A stretch of DNA of 64,000 nt from Microbacterium sp. M28 (GTDB taxonomy: Bacteria > Actinomycetota > Actinomycetes > Actinomycetales > Microbacteriaceae): positions 1,860,001 to 1,924,000 of the forward strand of contig NZ_CP107546.1 in the NCBI RefSeq assembly GCF_025836995.1, in the 5' to 3' direction. This document shows, piece after piece, positions 17,605-28,138 of the stretch (position 1 is the stretch's first letter; each line of letters opens with the position of its first letter). The notes under the pieces were generated by a model, which searched no databases, was not told the DNA's origin, and worked only from the letters and a program-made list of their open reading frames with translations. The position numbers and the translations under genes are program-made.

Positions 17605-18900
17605 TCAGCCGCGCGTCTGCCCTGCCCCACGCGCGAGCCATTTCGTGCTGGTCAGCTCCGACAGGCCCATCGGGCCCCGGGCATGCAGCTTCTGGGTCGA
17701 GATGCCGACCTCGGCGCCGAAGCCGAACTCCGCGCCGTCGGTGAACCGGGTGGACGCGTTCACGACCACCACGGCCGAGTCGACCTCGGCGAGGAACCGC
17801 TCGGCGCTGCGCGAATCGGTCGTAATGATCGCCTCGGTGTGCCCCGTGCTGTACCGGCGGATGTGATCGAGCGCATCGTCGAGCGAGTCGACGACCTTGA
17901 TGGCGATGTCGAGGCTGAGATACTCCGTCTCCCAGTCCTCCTCCGTGGCGGGGATCACGTTGCTCACGAGCCCGGCGACGATGTCATCGCCGTGGACGGC
18001 GACGCCTTCGCTCTGCAACGCGCTGGCCACCAGCGGGATCAGCCTCGGCGCGGCCTGACGGTGCACGAGGACGGTCTCGACCGCGTTGCACACGCTGGGC
18101 CGCTGAACCTTCGCGTTCACGACGATGTCGGTCGCCCAGTCGTCCGGTGCCGTCTCGTCCAGCACGATGTGCACGTTGCCGGCACCCGTCTCGATCACGG
18201 GGACGGTGGATTCGGTCACGACCGTCTCGATCAGCGAAGCGCTGCCGCGCGGTACGAGCACGTCGACGAACCCGCGACCGTGCATGAGCGCCTTCGCACC
18301 GTCGCGGCCGAAGTCGTCGACCGTCTGGATCGCCTCGGGCGTGACGCCGATGCCCGCGAGGGCGTCGCGCATGATCTCGACGAGGACGGTGTTGGATTCC
18401 CGTGCCGCGCTGCCACCGCGCAGCACGACCGCGTTCCCCGACCGCAGCGCGAGCGACGCGATGTCGACGGTCACATTCGGCCGTGCTTCGTAGATCGCTC
18501 CGACCACACCGAACGGCACGCGGACCTGTTCGAGCGCCACGCCGTTGGGCATCCGATGTCCGCCGACGACCTGACCGACGGGGTCGGCCAGCGCGGCGAC
18601 CTCCCGGACCGCGGAGGCCAGCGCGGCGACCCGCTTCCGATCCAGGCGCAGACGGTCGACGAGCGCGGTGCTGATGCCGTCCGCTTCGCCACGGGCGACG
18701 TCACGGCCGTTCGCGGCGATGATCCGATCCGCTCCCGCCTCCAGCGCGCGTGCGATCGCCTCGAGTGCGTGCGCCTTGGCGTCGCTCGTCAGCTGCGCGG
18801 TGATGCGCGACGCGTCCTTCGCCAGGGCGAGTCGCTGCTGCGGGCCCTCGACGTCCGCGGTGGCGGAATCGACGGGTACGGAGAGGGTGTCGGCGCTCAT
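17605..18900 (-). CDS. proA: Gamma-glutamyl phosphate reductase ProA
   Basis: 431 residues. It reduces glutamyl-5-phosphate to glutamate semialdehyde with NADPH, the second step of proline synthesis. The catalytic Cys lies in RPSVCNAVETVLVH, and other family blocks are seen (LPRGSASLIETV-like YRAAAL region on DNA, VPRGSASLIETVV in protein, and LHARGPMGLSELTSTKW near the end). It follows proB after a 63-base gap, the usual proBA order. Confidence 0.96.
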   Translation of the reverse strand: MSADTLSVPVDSATADVEGPQQRLALAKDASRITAQLTSDAKAHALEAIARALEAGADRIIAANGRDVARGEADGISTALVDRLRLDRKRVAALASAVREVAALADPVGQVVGGHRMPNGVALEQVRVPFGVVGAIYEARPNVTVDIASLALRSGNAVVLRGGSAARESNTVLVEIMRDALAGIGVTPEAIQTVDDFGRDGAKALMHGRGFVDVLVPRGSASLIETVVTESTVPVIETGAGNVHIVLDETAPDDWATDIVVNAKVQRPSVCNAVETVLVHRQAAPRLIPLVASALQSEGVAVHGDDIVAGLVSNVIPATEEDWETEYLSLDIAIKVVDSLDDALDHIRRYSTGHTEAIITTDSRSAERFLAEVDSAVVVVNASTRFTDGAEFGFGAEVGISTQKLHARGPMGLSELTSTKWLARGAGQTRG

Positions 18901-18963
18901 CCGCCCAGCCTATCGAGCGGGGATCGACCAGGGGCCGGGATTACGGCCGGCCAGCGCGCCCGG

Positions 18964-21353
<2,390 letters not shown>

Positions 21354-21611
21354 TTACTCGGCAGCTGCGACGATGTTGACGACCTTGCGGCCGCCCTTCG
21401 CGCCGAACTCGACCGAGCCGGCTGCGAGAGCGAACAGCGTGTCGTCGCCGCCACGGCCGACGTTCACGCCGGGGTGGAAGTGCGTGCCGCGCTGGCGGAC
21501 GAGGATCTCGCCGGCGTTGACGGTCTGACCGCCGAAGCGCTTCACGCCGAGTCGCTGTGCGTTGGAGTCACGACCGTTGCGGGTCGAGCTCGCGCCCTTT
21601 TTGTGTGCCAT
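21354..21611 (-). CDS. rpmA: 50S ribosomal protein L27
   Basis: 85 residues, starting [29 protein letters not shown] and containing [20 protein letters not shown], diagnostic of L27. The N-terminus reaches the peptidyl transferase centre. It starts directly with the mature MAHKKG sequence. It follows rplU by 20 bases. Confidence 0.98.
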   Translation of the reverse strand: MAHKKGASSTRNGRDSNAQRLGVKRFGGQTVNAGEILVRQRGTHFHPGVNVGRGGDDTLFALAAGSVEFGAKGGRKVVNIVAAAE

Positions 21612-21631
21612 TTCTCAGCTCCCCTTCGTGC

Positions 21632-21940
21632 TTACTTGATGCCGGTGATCTTGACGCGCGTGAGCTCCTGGCGGTGGCCCTGACGCTTCTTGTAACCGGT
21701 CTTGTTCTTGAACTTCTGGATGACGATCTTCGGGCCGCGGAGGTTGCCGAGAACCTCAGCGGTGACCTTGACCTTCGCCAGCTTGTCGGCGTCGGTGGTC
21801 ACCGTGGCGCCGTCGACGAGCAGCACGGCGGCCAGCTCGATCTTCTCACCCTGGGCAGCCTGAACACGGTCGAGCTGAACGATCGTGCCGACCTCGACCT
21901 TCTCCTGCCGTCCGCCGGCGCGCACTACTGCGTAAACCAC
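21632..21940 (-). CDS. rplU: 50S ribosomal protein L21
   Basis: 102 residues. [19 protein letters not shown] at the N-terminus and a Lys/Arg-rich end [24 protein letters not shown] identify L21. The start codon is GTG. First gene of the rplU-rpmA unit, driven by the promoter at about 22086-22114 with a leader of about 140 bases. Confidence 0.98.
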   Translation of the reverse strand: MVYAVVRAGGRQEKVEVGTIVQLDRVQAAQGEKIELAAVLLVDGATVTTDADKLAKVKVTAEVLGNLRGPKIVIQKFKNKTGYKKRQGHRQELTRVKITGIK

Positions 21941-22085
21941 TTGATACCTGTTTCATCGGGGAGCTCAAGGCTCCGGAAATCTCACGGGAAGACTGTGCCT
22001 GCGTTCGTCGCAGGTCTGACGGGTGCGAGCACCGGGGCTCATCCGGACCGCCCTGGGGACGGTTCAGCTCGCGCACCAAGGGTCC

Positions 22086-22114
22086 ACTTTACCGGATCGG
22101 AGACGATGTGGCAA
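22086..22114 (-). promoter_or_regulatory. Promoter of rplU-rpmA
   Basis: On the minus strand, TTGCCA (22114-22109) and TAAAGT (22091-22086) are separated by 17 bases, close to the vegetative sigma-factor consensus. Transcription would start near 22079 and give a leader of about 140 bases before the rplU GTG, room for a regulatory leader structure. Confidence 0.7.
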
Positions 22115-22165
22115 AGCGAGCCGATGCCGTGTCGCGGGAAAGTCGCCGGGCCGTAGGATCGCACG

Positions 22166-22441
22166 GTGACCGTACTCGTCGACGACCCGATCTGGCCTGC
22201 CCACGGGCGGCTCTGGGCGCACCTGGTCAGCGATGCGGACCTCGAGGAGCTGCACGCGTTCGCACGGCTCAACGACGTGCCTGCCCGCGCGTTCGATCTG
22301 GACCACTACGACGTGCCGGAGGAGATGATCCCCCGGCTTGTCGCAGCGGGCGCCGCCCCTGTGGGCGGCAAAGAGCTCACGCGACGGCTGATCGCGTCAG
22401 GACTGCGCGTCCCCGCTCGCGACCGGCGCGGCGGCCACTGA
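22166..22441 (+). CDS. DUF4031 domain protein
   Basis: 91 residues; MTVLVDDPIWPAHGRLWAHLVSD with AFARLNDVPARAFDLDHYDVPEE is the DUF4031 signature, common in actinobacteria and without known function. TAGGAT at 22154-22159 ends six bases before GTG 22166, so it is probably a leaderless transcript. Its last 45 bases overlap the 3' end of rne on the opposite strand. Confidence 0.88.
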   Translation: MTVLVDDPIWPAHGRLWAHLVSDADLEELHAFARLNDVPARAFDLDHYDVPEEMIPRLVAAGAAPVGGKELTRRLIASGLRVPARDRRGGH

Positions 22442-25015
22442 GTCGGCGTTCACCGACACCGGAGTGCCCGTGAGCGCCGCCGTGGTCACGCGTCGGCGGT
22501 TGCGTCCCTGACCGGGAGCCTTCGGCTCCGGCAGCGCATCAAGCACGGAGTCGAGCAGCTGCTCGGCCTCGCTGCGCGGTGCGGGCTTCGCGCGCTCCGA
22601 GCGCTTCTTGCGCGCCTTCTTGGGACGCTCCGCCGCAGCCGCCGGCACCTCGGGCGCGACCTCGACGGTCTCGGGCGGGACGACCCGCGTGGATGCCGCG
22701 ATCTGCGCGAGGGCGGTCTTGGCCCCCTCGGGGATGCTGTGGGTCACGCCACCGGCCGGGGCAGGCGCGCTGGCCTGGTTGCCGCCGCCGCGCTGGCGTC
22801 GGTTCGACGTGCTGCCGTTGCCGTTCGAGCGATGCTTGACGACGGGGTCGTGGTGAACGATGACTCCACGGCCGGCGCAGACCTCGCACGCCTCGCTGAA
22901 GGTCTCCAGCAGGCCGAGGCCCAGCTTCTTGCGGGTCATCTGCACCAGGCCGAGCGAGGTGACCTCGGCGACCTGGTGCTTGGTCCGGTCACGGCTCAGG
23001 CACTCCACCAGGCGGCGCAGCACGAGATCGCGGTTGGACTCGAGCACCATGTCGATGAAGTCGACGACGATGATGCCGCCGATGTCGCGCAGACGCAGCT
23101 GACGGACGATCTCCTCAGCCGCCTCGAGGTTGTTCTTGGTGACCGTCTCCTCGAGGTTTCCGCCCGAGCCGACGAACTTGCCGGTGTTGACGTCGACGAC
23201 GGTCATGGCCTCGGTGCGGTCGATCACGAGCGAACCGCCGGAGGGCAGCCAGACCTTGCGGTCCAGCGCCTTCTCGATCTGCTCCGTGACGCGGAACGCG
23301 TCGAACGGGTCCGACTCGTCCTCGTACTCCTCGACGCGCTCGAGCAGGTCGGGTGCGACGCTCTCGAGGTAGGCGCGGATCGTGCGCTGCGCCTCTTCGC
23401 CCTGGATGAGCATCTTCGTGAAGTCCTCGTTGAAGACGTCGCGGACGATCTTCACGAGCAGGTCAGGCTCGGCGTGCAGCAGTGCCGGAGCCTGCTGGCT
23501 CTCGACCTGCTTCTGGACGTGCTCCCACTGGTTCGTGAGACGCTGCACGTCACGCGTGAGCTGGTCCTCGGTGGCGCCTTCCGCTGCCGTGCGGACGATG
23601 ACGCCGCTGGACTCGGGCAGCACCTCCTTGAGGATGCGCTTGAGACGGGCACGCTCGTTGTCGGGGAGCTTGCGCGAGATGCCGTTCATCGATCCGCCCG
23701 GCACGTACACCAGGTAGCGTCCCGGCAGCGAGATCTGGCTGGTCAGGCGAGCGCCCTTGTGTCCGACCGGGTCCTTGGTGACCTGGACGAGGACACGGTC
23801 GCCCGGCTTGAGCGCGAGCTCGATGCGCCGCGGCTGGTTACCCGTCTCGACGCCGTCCCAGTCGACCTCGCCGGAGTACAGCACGGCATTGCGGCCGCGG
23901 CCGATGTCGACGAACGCGGCCTCCATGCTGGGCAGGACGTTCTGGACGCGACCGAGGTACACGTTGCCGATCAGCGAAGCGTCCTGGTTGCGCGCCACGT
24001 AGTGCTCGACGAGGACGTTGTCCTCGAGGACGGCGATCTGCGTGCGACCGTTCTTCGAGCGGACGACCATCATCCGATCGACGGACTCCCGGCGCGCGAG
24101 GAACTCGGCCTCGGTGACGACAGGGCGACGACGGCCGGCATCGCGACCGTCGCGGCGGCGCTGCTTCTTCGCCTCGAGGCGCGTGGAGCCCTTGATCGCC
24201 TTCGGCTCGGTGATGTACTCGACGACGCGCTGCCGCTGACGCGGCTCAGAACGCTGGTCGTCGTCTCCGTCGCCTCCGCGTCGGCGACGGCCGCGTCGCG
24301 CAGAGGCACCGGACTCGTCGGATTCCTGCTCGCGGTCGCGATCACGATCACGATCTCGGTCGCGATCACGGCCGGGGCGCGCCGGCAGCGGCACGATCTC
24401 CGGCGCGTAGAAGTGCAGCTGCGTGGAGACGCGGGAGACGAACGTCTCCGGGATCAGTCCGAGCGACACCGCCGTGAGCGGCTCCGGCTTGGCCGGCTCG
24501 GGCTTGGATGCTTCGGTCTTGGCCGGCTCGGTCTTGGGCGCCGCATCCTCGGCTGCTTCCGTAGAGGCGGCTTCGGGGGCCGAATCCACCTCCGGCTTCG
24601 CGGCCTCGACGGATTCAGTGGCCTCGACGGACTCGGTGGGAGCGTCGGTCGCCTCGGAGACGGGTTCGCTCGGCACGGCGGCGGACGGGGCTTCCGAGGC
24701 GACCGGCGCGTCGGAAGCGACAGCGTCGGACGCAGCTGCCTCCGGGGCGGCCGCAGGAGCATCCTCGGTGGCCTCAGAGACAGCCGCCGGCTCGGTCGAT
24801 GCCGTCGCGGCATCAGCCGTGTCCGCAGGGACGTCAGCCGTCTCGGCTGGAGCGGCCGCAGGCTCGCTCACAGTGTCGGCCTCGATCGGCGCCTGCTCTG
24901 ATGCGTCTGGCGCGGCATCCTCTGCGGCGTCAGAGTGCTGCAGCGTCGCGTCTAACGCGGGCTCTGCATTCTCGTCGAGGGTCGGGTTGTTGTTGTCATT
25001 GTTGTCATCGGCCAT
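22397..25015 (-). CDS. rne: Ribonuclease E/G family protein
   Basis: 872 residues. N-terminal ~200 residues are Ala/Glu/Pro-rich and disordered, then an Arg/Asp repeat (RDRDRDRDRDRD) and basic patch. The catalytic core spans about 300-740: an S1-like region (LIGNVYLGRVQNVLPSMEAAFVDIG), RNase E/G blocks (VVDVNTGKFVG, IIVVDFIDM) and a Cys pair CEVCAGRG that should form the zinc link. A basic tail follows. It initiates mRNA decay and rRNA processing. ATG 25015 gives MADDNNDNNNPTLDEN. A long leader (about 165 bases) starts at an extended -10 (TGC-GATAAT) near 25188-25196. Confidence 0.95.
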   Translation of the reverse strand: MADDNNDNNNPTLDENAEPALDATLQHSDAAEDAAPDASEQAPIEADTVSEPAAAPAETADVPADTADAATASTEPAAVSEATEDAPAAAPEAAASDAVASDAPVASEAPSAAVPSEPVSEATDAPTESVEATESVEAAKPEVDSAPEAASTEAAEDAAPKTEPAKTEASKPEPAKPEPLTAVSLGLIPETFVSRVSTQLHFYAPEIVPLPARPGRDRDRDRDRDRDREQESDESGASARRGRRRRGGDGDDDQRSEPRQRQRVVEYITEPKAIKGSTRLEAKKQRRRDGRDAGRRRPVVTEAEFLARRESVDRMMVVRSKNGRTQIAVLEDNVLVEHYVARNQDASLIGNVYLGRVQNVLPSMEAAFVDIGRGRNAVLYSGEVDWDGVETGNQPRRIELALKPGDRVLVQVTKDPVGHKGARLTSQISLPGRYLVYVPGGSMNGISRKLPDNERARLKRILKEVLPESSGVIVRTAAEGATEDQLTRDVQRLTNQWEHVQKQVESQQAPALLHAEPDLLVKIVRDVFNEDFTKMLIQGEEAQRTIRAYLESVAPDLLERVEEYEDESDPFDAFRVTEQIEKALDRKVWLPSGGSLVIDRTEAMTVVDVNTGKFVGSGGNLEETVTKNNLEAAEEIVRQLRLRDIGGIIVVDFIDMVLESNRDLVLRRLVECLSRDRTKHQVAEVTSLGLVQMTRKKLGLGLLETFSEACEVCAGRGVIVHHDPVVKHRSNGNGSTSNRRQRGGGNQASAPAPAGGVTHSIPEGAKTALAQIAASTRVVPPETVEVAPEVPAAAAERPKKARKKRSERAKPAPRSEAEQLLDSVLDALPEPKAPGQGRNRRRVTTAALTGTPVSVNADSVAAAPVASGDAQS

Positions 25016-25187
25016 CTCTGGCGAACTCCCTGCACGGGCACTGTGTGCTCCGCGAAATCTCATGCGGCACGGGCCGCGAACTCACTCGGCGTGCGATCGG
25101 CTCGTGTGCTCTGATCGCGTGGGGCGTGTGCCCCGAAGTCTTCGTCGATGCCTGTCTGCGGCGGCGCCGCGAGAAGCATCACACGCC

Positions 25188-25196
25188 ATTATCGCA
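25188..25196 (-). promoter_or_regulatory. Candidate promoter of rne (extended -10)
   Basis: TGCGATAAT on the minus strand gives a TG-n-GATAAT extended -10 element; no clear -35 box is seen. The resulting leader of about 165 bases fits the autoregulated leaders known for rne genes in other bacteria, but no conserved fold was recognised. The rest of 25016-25285 shows nothing else. Confidence 0.4.
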
Positions 25197-25285
25197 TCAT
25201 GCGCGAGATATCGCGGCATCCGACGCTCCGATTGTCCCGGCCGGGCTCACGCACGACCCATAGCAATCGCTGAGATACTGGCGCT

Positions 25286-25897
25286 ATGACGGAGCAGCGC
25301 CCCCGCTACATCGGGTACGGAATCTGGTTGATCATCGCGAGCGTGGTCGGATGGTGGGCCGCCTTCCAGCTCACGGTGGAGAAGTTCGCGCTGCTGGAGA
25401 ATCCGCAGGAGGCCCTCGCCTGCGACATCAGCCCGTTCATCAAGTGCAGCACGAACCTGGAGTCGTGGCAGGGGTCCGTGTTCGGATTCCCCAACCCGAT
25501 CCTCGGTCTGACCGGATGGATGGCGCCTCTCGTCGTCGGCGTCGCCCTGATCGCGGGCGCACGGTTCCCGCGCTGGTTCTGGGCGACGTTCGGGGCCGGC
25601 ATCATGTTCGCGTTCCTGTTCGTGTGCTGGCTGATCTCGCAGAGCATCTACGACCTGTTCGTGCTGTGCCCGTGGTGCATGGTGACCTGGGCGGTCACGA
25701 TCCCGACGTTCTTCGCGACCATGCTGCATCTCGTGCGCAACGGCACCCTCACTCGCTCGGAGAAGGCCCAGCAGACCGCCGGCCGGCTGATGATCTGGGT
25801 GCCGCTCGCGACGATCGTGGCCTATGCCATCATCATCGCCATGGCGCAGCTGAATCACCTCGATTTCCTGGGCGAGCTGGCGCGCATCCTGTTCTGA
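25286..25897 (+). CDS. Vitamin K epoxide reductase (VKOR) family protein
   Basis: 203 residues, a five-helix membrane protein. The redox CPWC motif is at C128-C131 and the periplasmic loop pair at C46 and C54 (ACDISPFIKC). In actinobacteria VKOR recycles DsbA-like oxidases for disulfide formation. GATACT at 25274-25279 ends six bases before the ATG, in line with a leaderless start. A strong bidirectional hairpin follows the stop. Confidence 0.92.
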   Translation: MTEQRPRYIGYGIWLIIASVVGWWAAFQLTVEKFALLENPQEALACDISPFIKCSTNLESWQGSVFGFPNPILGLTGWMAPLVVGVALIAGARFPRWFWATFGAGIMFAFLFVCWLISQSIYDLFVLCPWCMVTWAVTIPTFFATMLHLVRNGTLTRSEKAQQTAGRLMIWVPLATIVAYAIIIAMAQLNHLDFLGELARILF

Positions 25898-25909
25898 CGC
25901 CGGACGCGC

Positions 25910-25942
25910 AATGCCCGCTCCTCCGATGGAGGAGCGGGCATT
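25910..25942. terminator. Bidirectional terminator between VKOR gene and ndk
   Basis: Perfect 15-bp stem, AATGCCCGCTCCTCC (25910-25924) pairing with 25928-25942, loop of three bases. It is flanked by T-rich sequence after the right arm. It serves the two convergent genes, 13 bases after the VKOR stop and 17 before the ndk stop. Confidence 0.9.
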
Positions 25943-25958
25943 CATCATTCACGCGGTG

Positions 25959-26372
25959 TCAGAACCAGATGGCGAGCTCGCGTGCGGCGGACTCGGGGCT
26001 GTCCGAGCCGTGGACGAGGTTCTGCTGCACGGCGAGGCCCCAGTCGCGTCCGAAGTCGCCACGGATCGTCCCCGGCGCAGCCGTGGTCGGGTCGGTGGTC
26101 CCGGCGAGCGAGCGGAAGCCCTCGATCACGCGGTTGCCCGCGAGGCGGATCGCGACCGAGGGGCCGGAGAGCATGAACTCGAGCAGCGGCTCGTAGAACG
26201 GCTTGCCCTCGTGCTCGGCGTAGTGCTCGGCGAGCAGATCACGGTCGGGCTCGACCAGGCGGATGTCGACGAGTGCGTAGCCCTTCGCCTCGATGCGGGC
26301 GAGGATCGCACCCGTGAGGCCGCGTGCGACACCGTCCGGCTTGACGAGGACGAGGGTTTCTTCGGTGGCCAT
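25959..26372 (-). CDS. ndk: Nucleoside diphosphate kinase
   Basis: 137 residues. ATEETLVLVKPDGVARGLTGAILARIE at the N-terminus and NLVHGSDSPESAARELAIWF at the C-terminus, with the phosphohistidine in NLVHGSD, identify Ndk. It equilibrates nucleoside triphosphates. ATG 26372 gives the expected length; an upstream reading through 26453 is not conserved. It closes the ileS-folC-DUF4233-ndk run. Confidence 0.97.
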   Translation of the reverse strand: MATEETLVLVKPDGVARGLTGAILARIEAKGYALVDIRLVEPDRDLLAEHYAEHEGKPFYEPLLEFMLSGPSVAIRLAGNRVIEGFRSLAGTTDPTTAAPGTIRGDFGRDWGLAVQQNLVHGSDSPESAARELAIWF

Positions 26373-26373
26373 G

Positions 26374-26787
26374 TCATTCACTCTCTGTCGAAGAATCTGT
26401 TTCGGGACCCGTCGGACGTCGTGCATCCAACTTGGCCCCCATGATCGTCGCATATCCCCACATGCCGCCGAAAACCAGCACGACCATGAGGATCGCCGGC
26501 ACGAGGATCGCGGAGAGCGCGATGAGCGCCTGGATCACCCAGCCCGCGGTGATCGCCCACGGCTTCGTGATGAGTCCGGCGATCGCGATGCACGCGAGCG
26601 CCACGACGGCGCCGCCGACGATCGCCCACCAGGCGGGGACGCCTTCGGGGAGCGCGCGCAGGCCGAAGATCGTCAGACCGGCGAGGAACACGACGATCGC
26701 TTCGAAGCCGAGCACGATCGGCGCGAGCTTCTGCACGAGCGTCCGCTGTGCGCGGGCTCGCCGTGCAGCAGGCTGAGCATCGCTCAT
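26374..26787 (-). CDS. DUF4233 membrane protein
   Basis: 137 residues with four hydrophobic helices (KLAPIVLGFEAIVVFLAGLTIF, AIVGGAVVALACIAIAGLI, ITAGWVIQALIALSAILV, LMVVLVFGGMWGYATI). The position between folC and ndk is that of DUF4233 proteins in actinobacteria. ATG 26787 forms an ATGA overlap with the folC stop; the ATG at 26796 is less likely. Function unknown. Confidence 0.88.
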   Translation of the reverse strand: MSDAQPAARRARAQRTLVQKLAPIVLGFEAIVVFLAGLTIFGLRALPEGVPAWWAIVGGAVVALACIAIAGLITKPWAITAGWVIQALIALSAILVPAILMVVLVFGGMWGYATIMGAKLDARRPTGPETDSSTESE

Positions 26788-28136
26788 GCGCGCCACCCGG
26801 ACTTCCAGTCCTCTTCCTCCGCCAGCGCGATCGCCTCACCGGCGAGCACGACGGAACCGGCGATCACCACCGCACGGCGGTCGGACGATGCCGCCCACTC
26901 GCGCGCCGCATCGGCGGCTTCCGCGAGGGACGGGTGCACGGTCGCGCGGTGACCGGCCTGCTCGACCAGGTCGGCGATCGCATCGGCATCGCTCGCGCGG
27001 TCGGACTCCGGTGCGGTCACGAACACATGCGCGGCCGCCGGTGCCAGCACGGAGACGATGCCTGCGGCATCCTTGTCGGACAGGATGCCGAGGACGACGC
27101 CCCACTCGTCGAAGTCGAAGCTGTCCTCGAGCGCCTGCGCAAGCGCTGCGGCGCCGTGCGGGTTGTGCGCGGCGTCGACGATCACGGTGGGTGCGATGCC
27201 GAGCAGCTGCAGGCGACCAGGCGACGTGGCACCCTGGAGCCCTTCCGTGATGATGTCGCCGGCGATCGCCTGGGATCCGCCGCCGATCAGCGACTCGACG
27301 GCCGCGACGGCCAGAGCCGCGTTGTGACCCTGGTGCGCGCCGTAGAGGGGCAGGTACTCCTCGACATACTGGCCGGCGATGCCGCGGACGGTGAGCAGTT
27401 GACCTCCGACGGCGAGCTTCTGCTCGGCGAGACCGAAGTCCGCGCCCTCGAACGCGATCGTCGCATTCTTCTCCGCGGCGACGCGGCGGAGGACCTCCGC
27501 CGCTTCCTCCGACTGCTGGGCGGACACGACAGCCGCGCCCTCCTTGATGATCCCGGCCTTCACCTCGGCGATCTCCGCGATCGTGTCGCCGAGCCGATCG
27601 GCGTGATCGATGTCGATCGGCGCGAAGACCGCGACGTCGCCATCGGCGGTGTTGGTGGAATCCCACGCACCACCCATGCCGACCTCCAGCACGAGCACGT
27701 CGACCGGTGCATCGGCCGCCGCGACGAAGGCGAGCACCGTGAGCAGCTCGAAGAACGTCAGAGCGGCGTCGCCGGCGGCCTCGAGCTCGGCATCCACGAT
27801 CGCGACGAACGGTTCGACCTCGTCCCACGCGTCGGCGATCGCGCCGTCGTCGACGGGTTCGCCGTCGATCATCACGCGCTCGGTGAAGCGCTCCAGGTGC
27901 GGGCTGGTGAACAGTCCCGTGCGCAGGCCGTGCGCTCGGAGCAGACTCTCGATCATCCGCGCCGTGGACGTCTTCCCGTTCGTGCCGGTGATGTGCACGA
28001 CGCGGTAGGTCCGCTGCGGGTCGTCGAGCAGCGTCAGGATGCGCGCCGTGCGCTCCTTGCGGGGCTGCACCCAGCGCTCCCCCGCTCTGGCCAGCAGGGT
28101 CTCGTACACGGCGTCGGCGCGGTCGCGATCAGTCAT
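26784..28136 (-). CDS. folC: Folylpolyglutamate/dihydrofolate synthase FolC
   Basis: 450 residues. Mur-ligase type ATP site HITGTNGKTSTARM, followed by GLFTSPHLERFTERV (the family's TSPH motif) and later VIVDAAHNPHGAAAL. It adds glutamate to dihydropteroate and to folates. It starts two bases after the ileS stop, so the genes are almost certainly cotranscribed and under the same T-box. Confidence 0.95.
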   Translation of the reverse strand: MTDRDRADAVYETLLARAGERWVQPRKERTARILTLLDDPQRTYRVVHITGTNGKTSTARMIESLLRAHGLRTGLFTSPHLERFTERVMIDGEPVDDGAIADAWDEVEPFVAIVDAELEAAGDAALTFFELLTVLAFVAAADAPVDVLVLEVGMGGAWDSTNTADGDVAVFAPIDIDHADRLGDTIAEIAEVKAGIIKEGAAVVSAQQSEEAAEVLRRVAAEKNATIAFEGADFGLAEQKLAVGGQLLTVRGIAGQYVEEYLPLYGAHQGHNAALAVAAVESLIGGGSQAIAGDIITEGLQGATSPGRLQLLGIAPTVIVDAAHNPHGAAALAQALEDSFDFDEWGVVLGILSDKDAAGIVSVLAPAAAHVFVTAPESDRASDADAIADLVEQAGHRATVHPSLAEAADAAREWAASSDRRAVVIAGSVVLAGEAIALAEEEDWKSGWRA

Positions 28137-28138
28137 CG

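Noticed and set aside
24300..24380. Short tandem CGATCACGATC repeats
   Set aside because: They encode the Arg-Asp repeat of RNase E and lie inside its frame; no separate element is needed.
22739..24901. A 720-codon open frame antisense to rne
   Set aside because: The rne gene beneath it has a full catalytic domain; the antisense product is low complexity and has no family resemblance.
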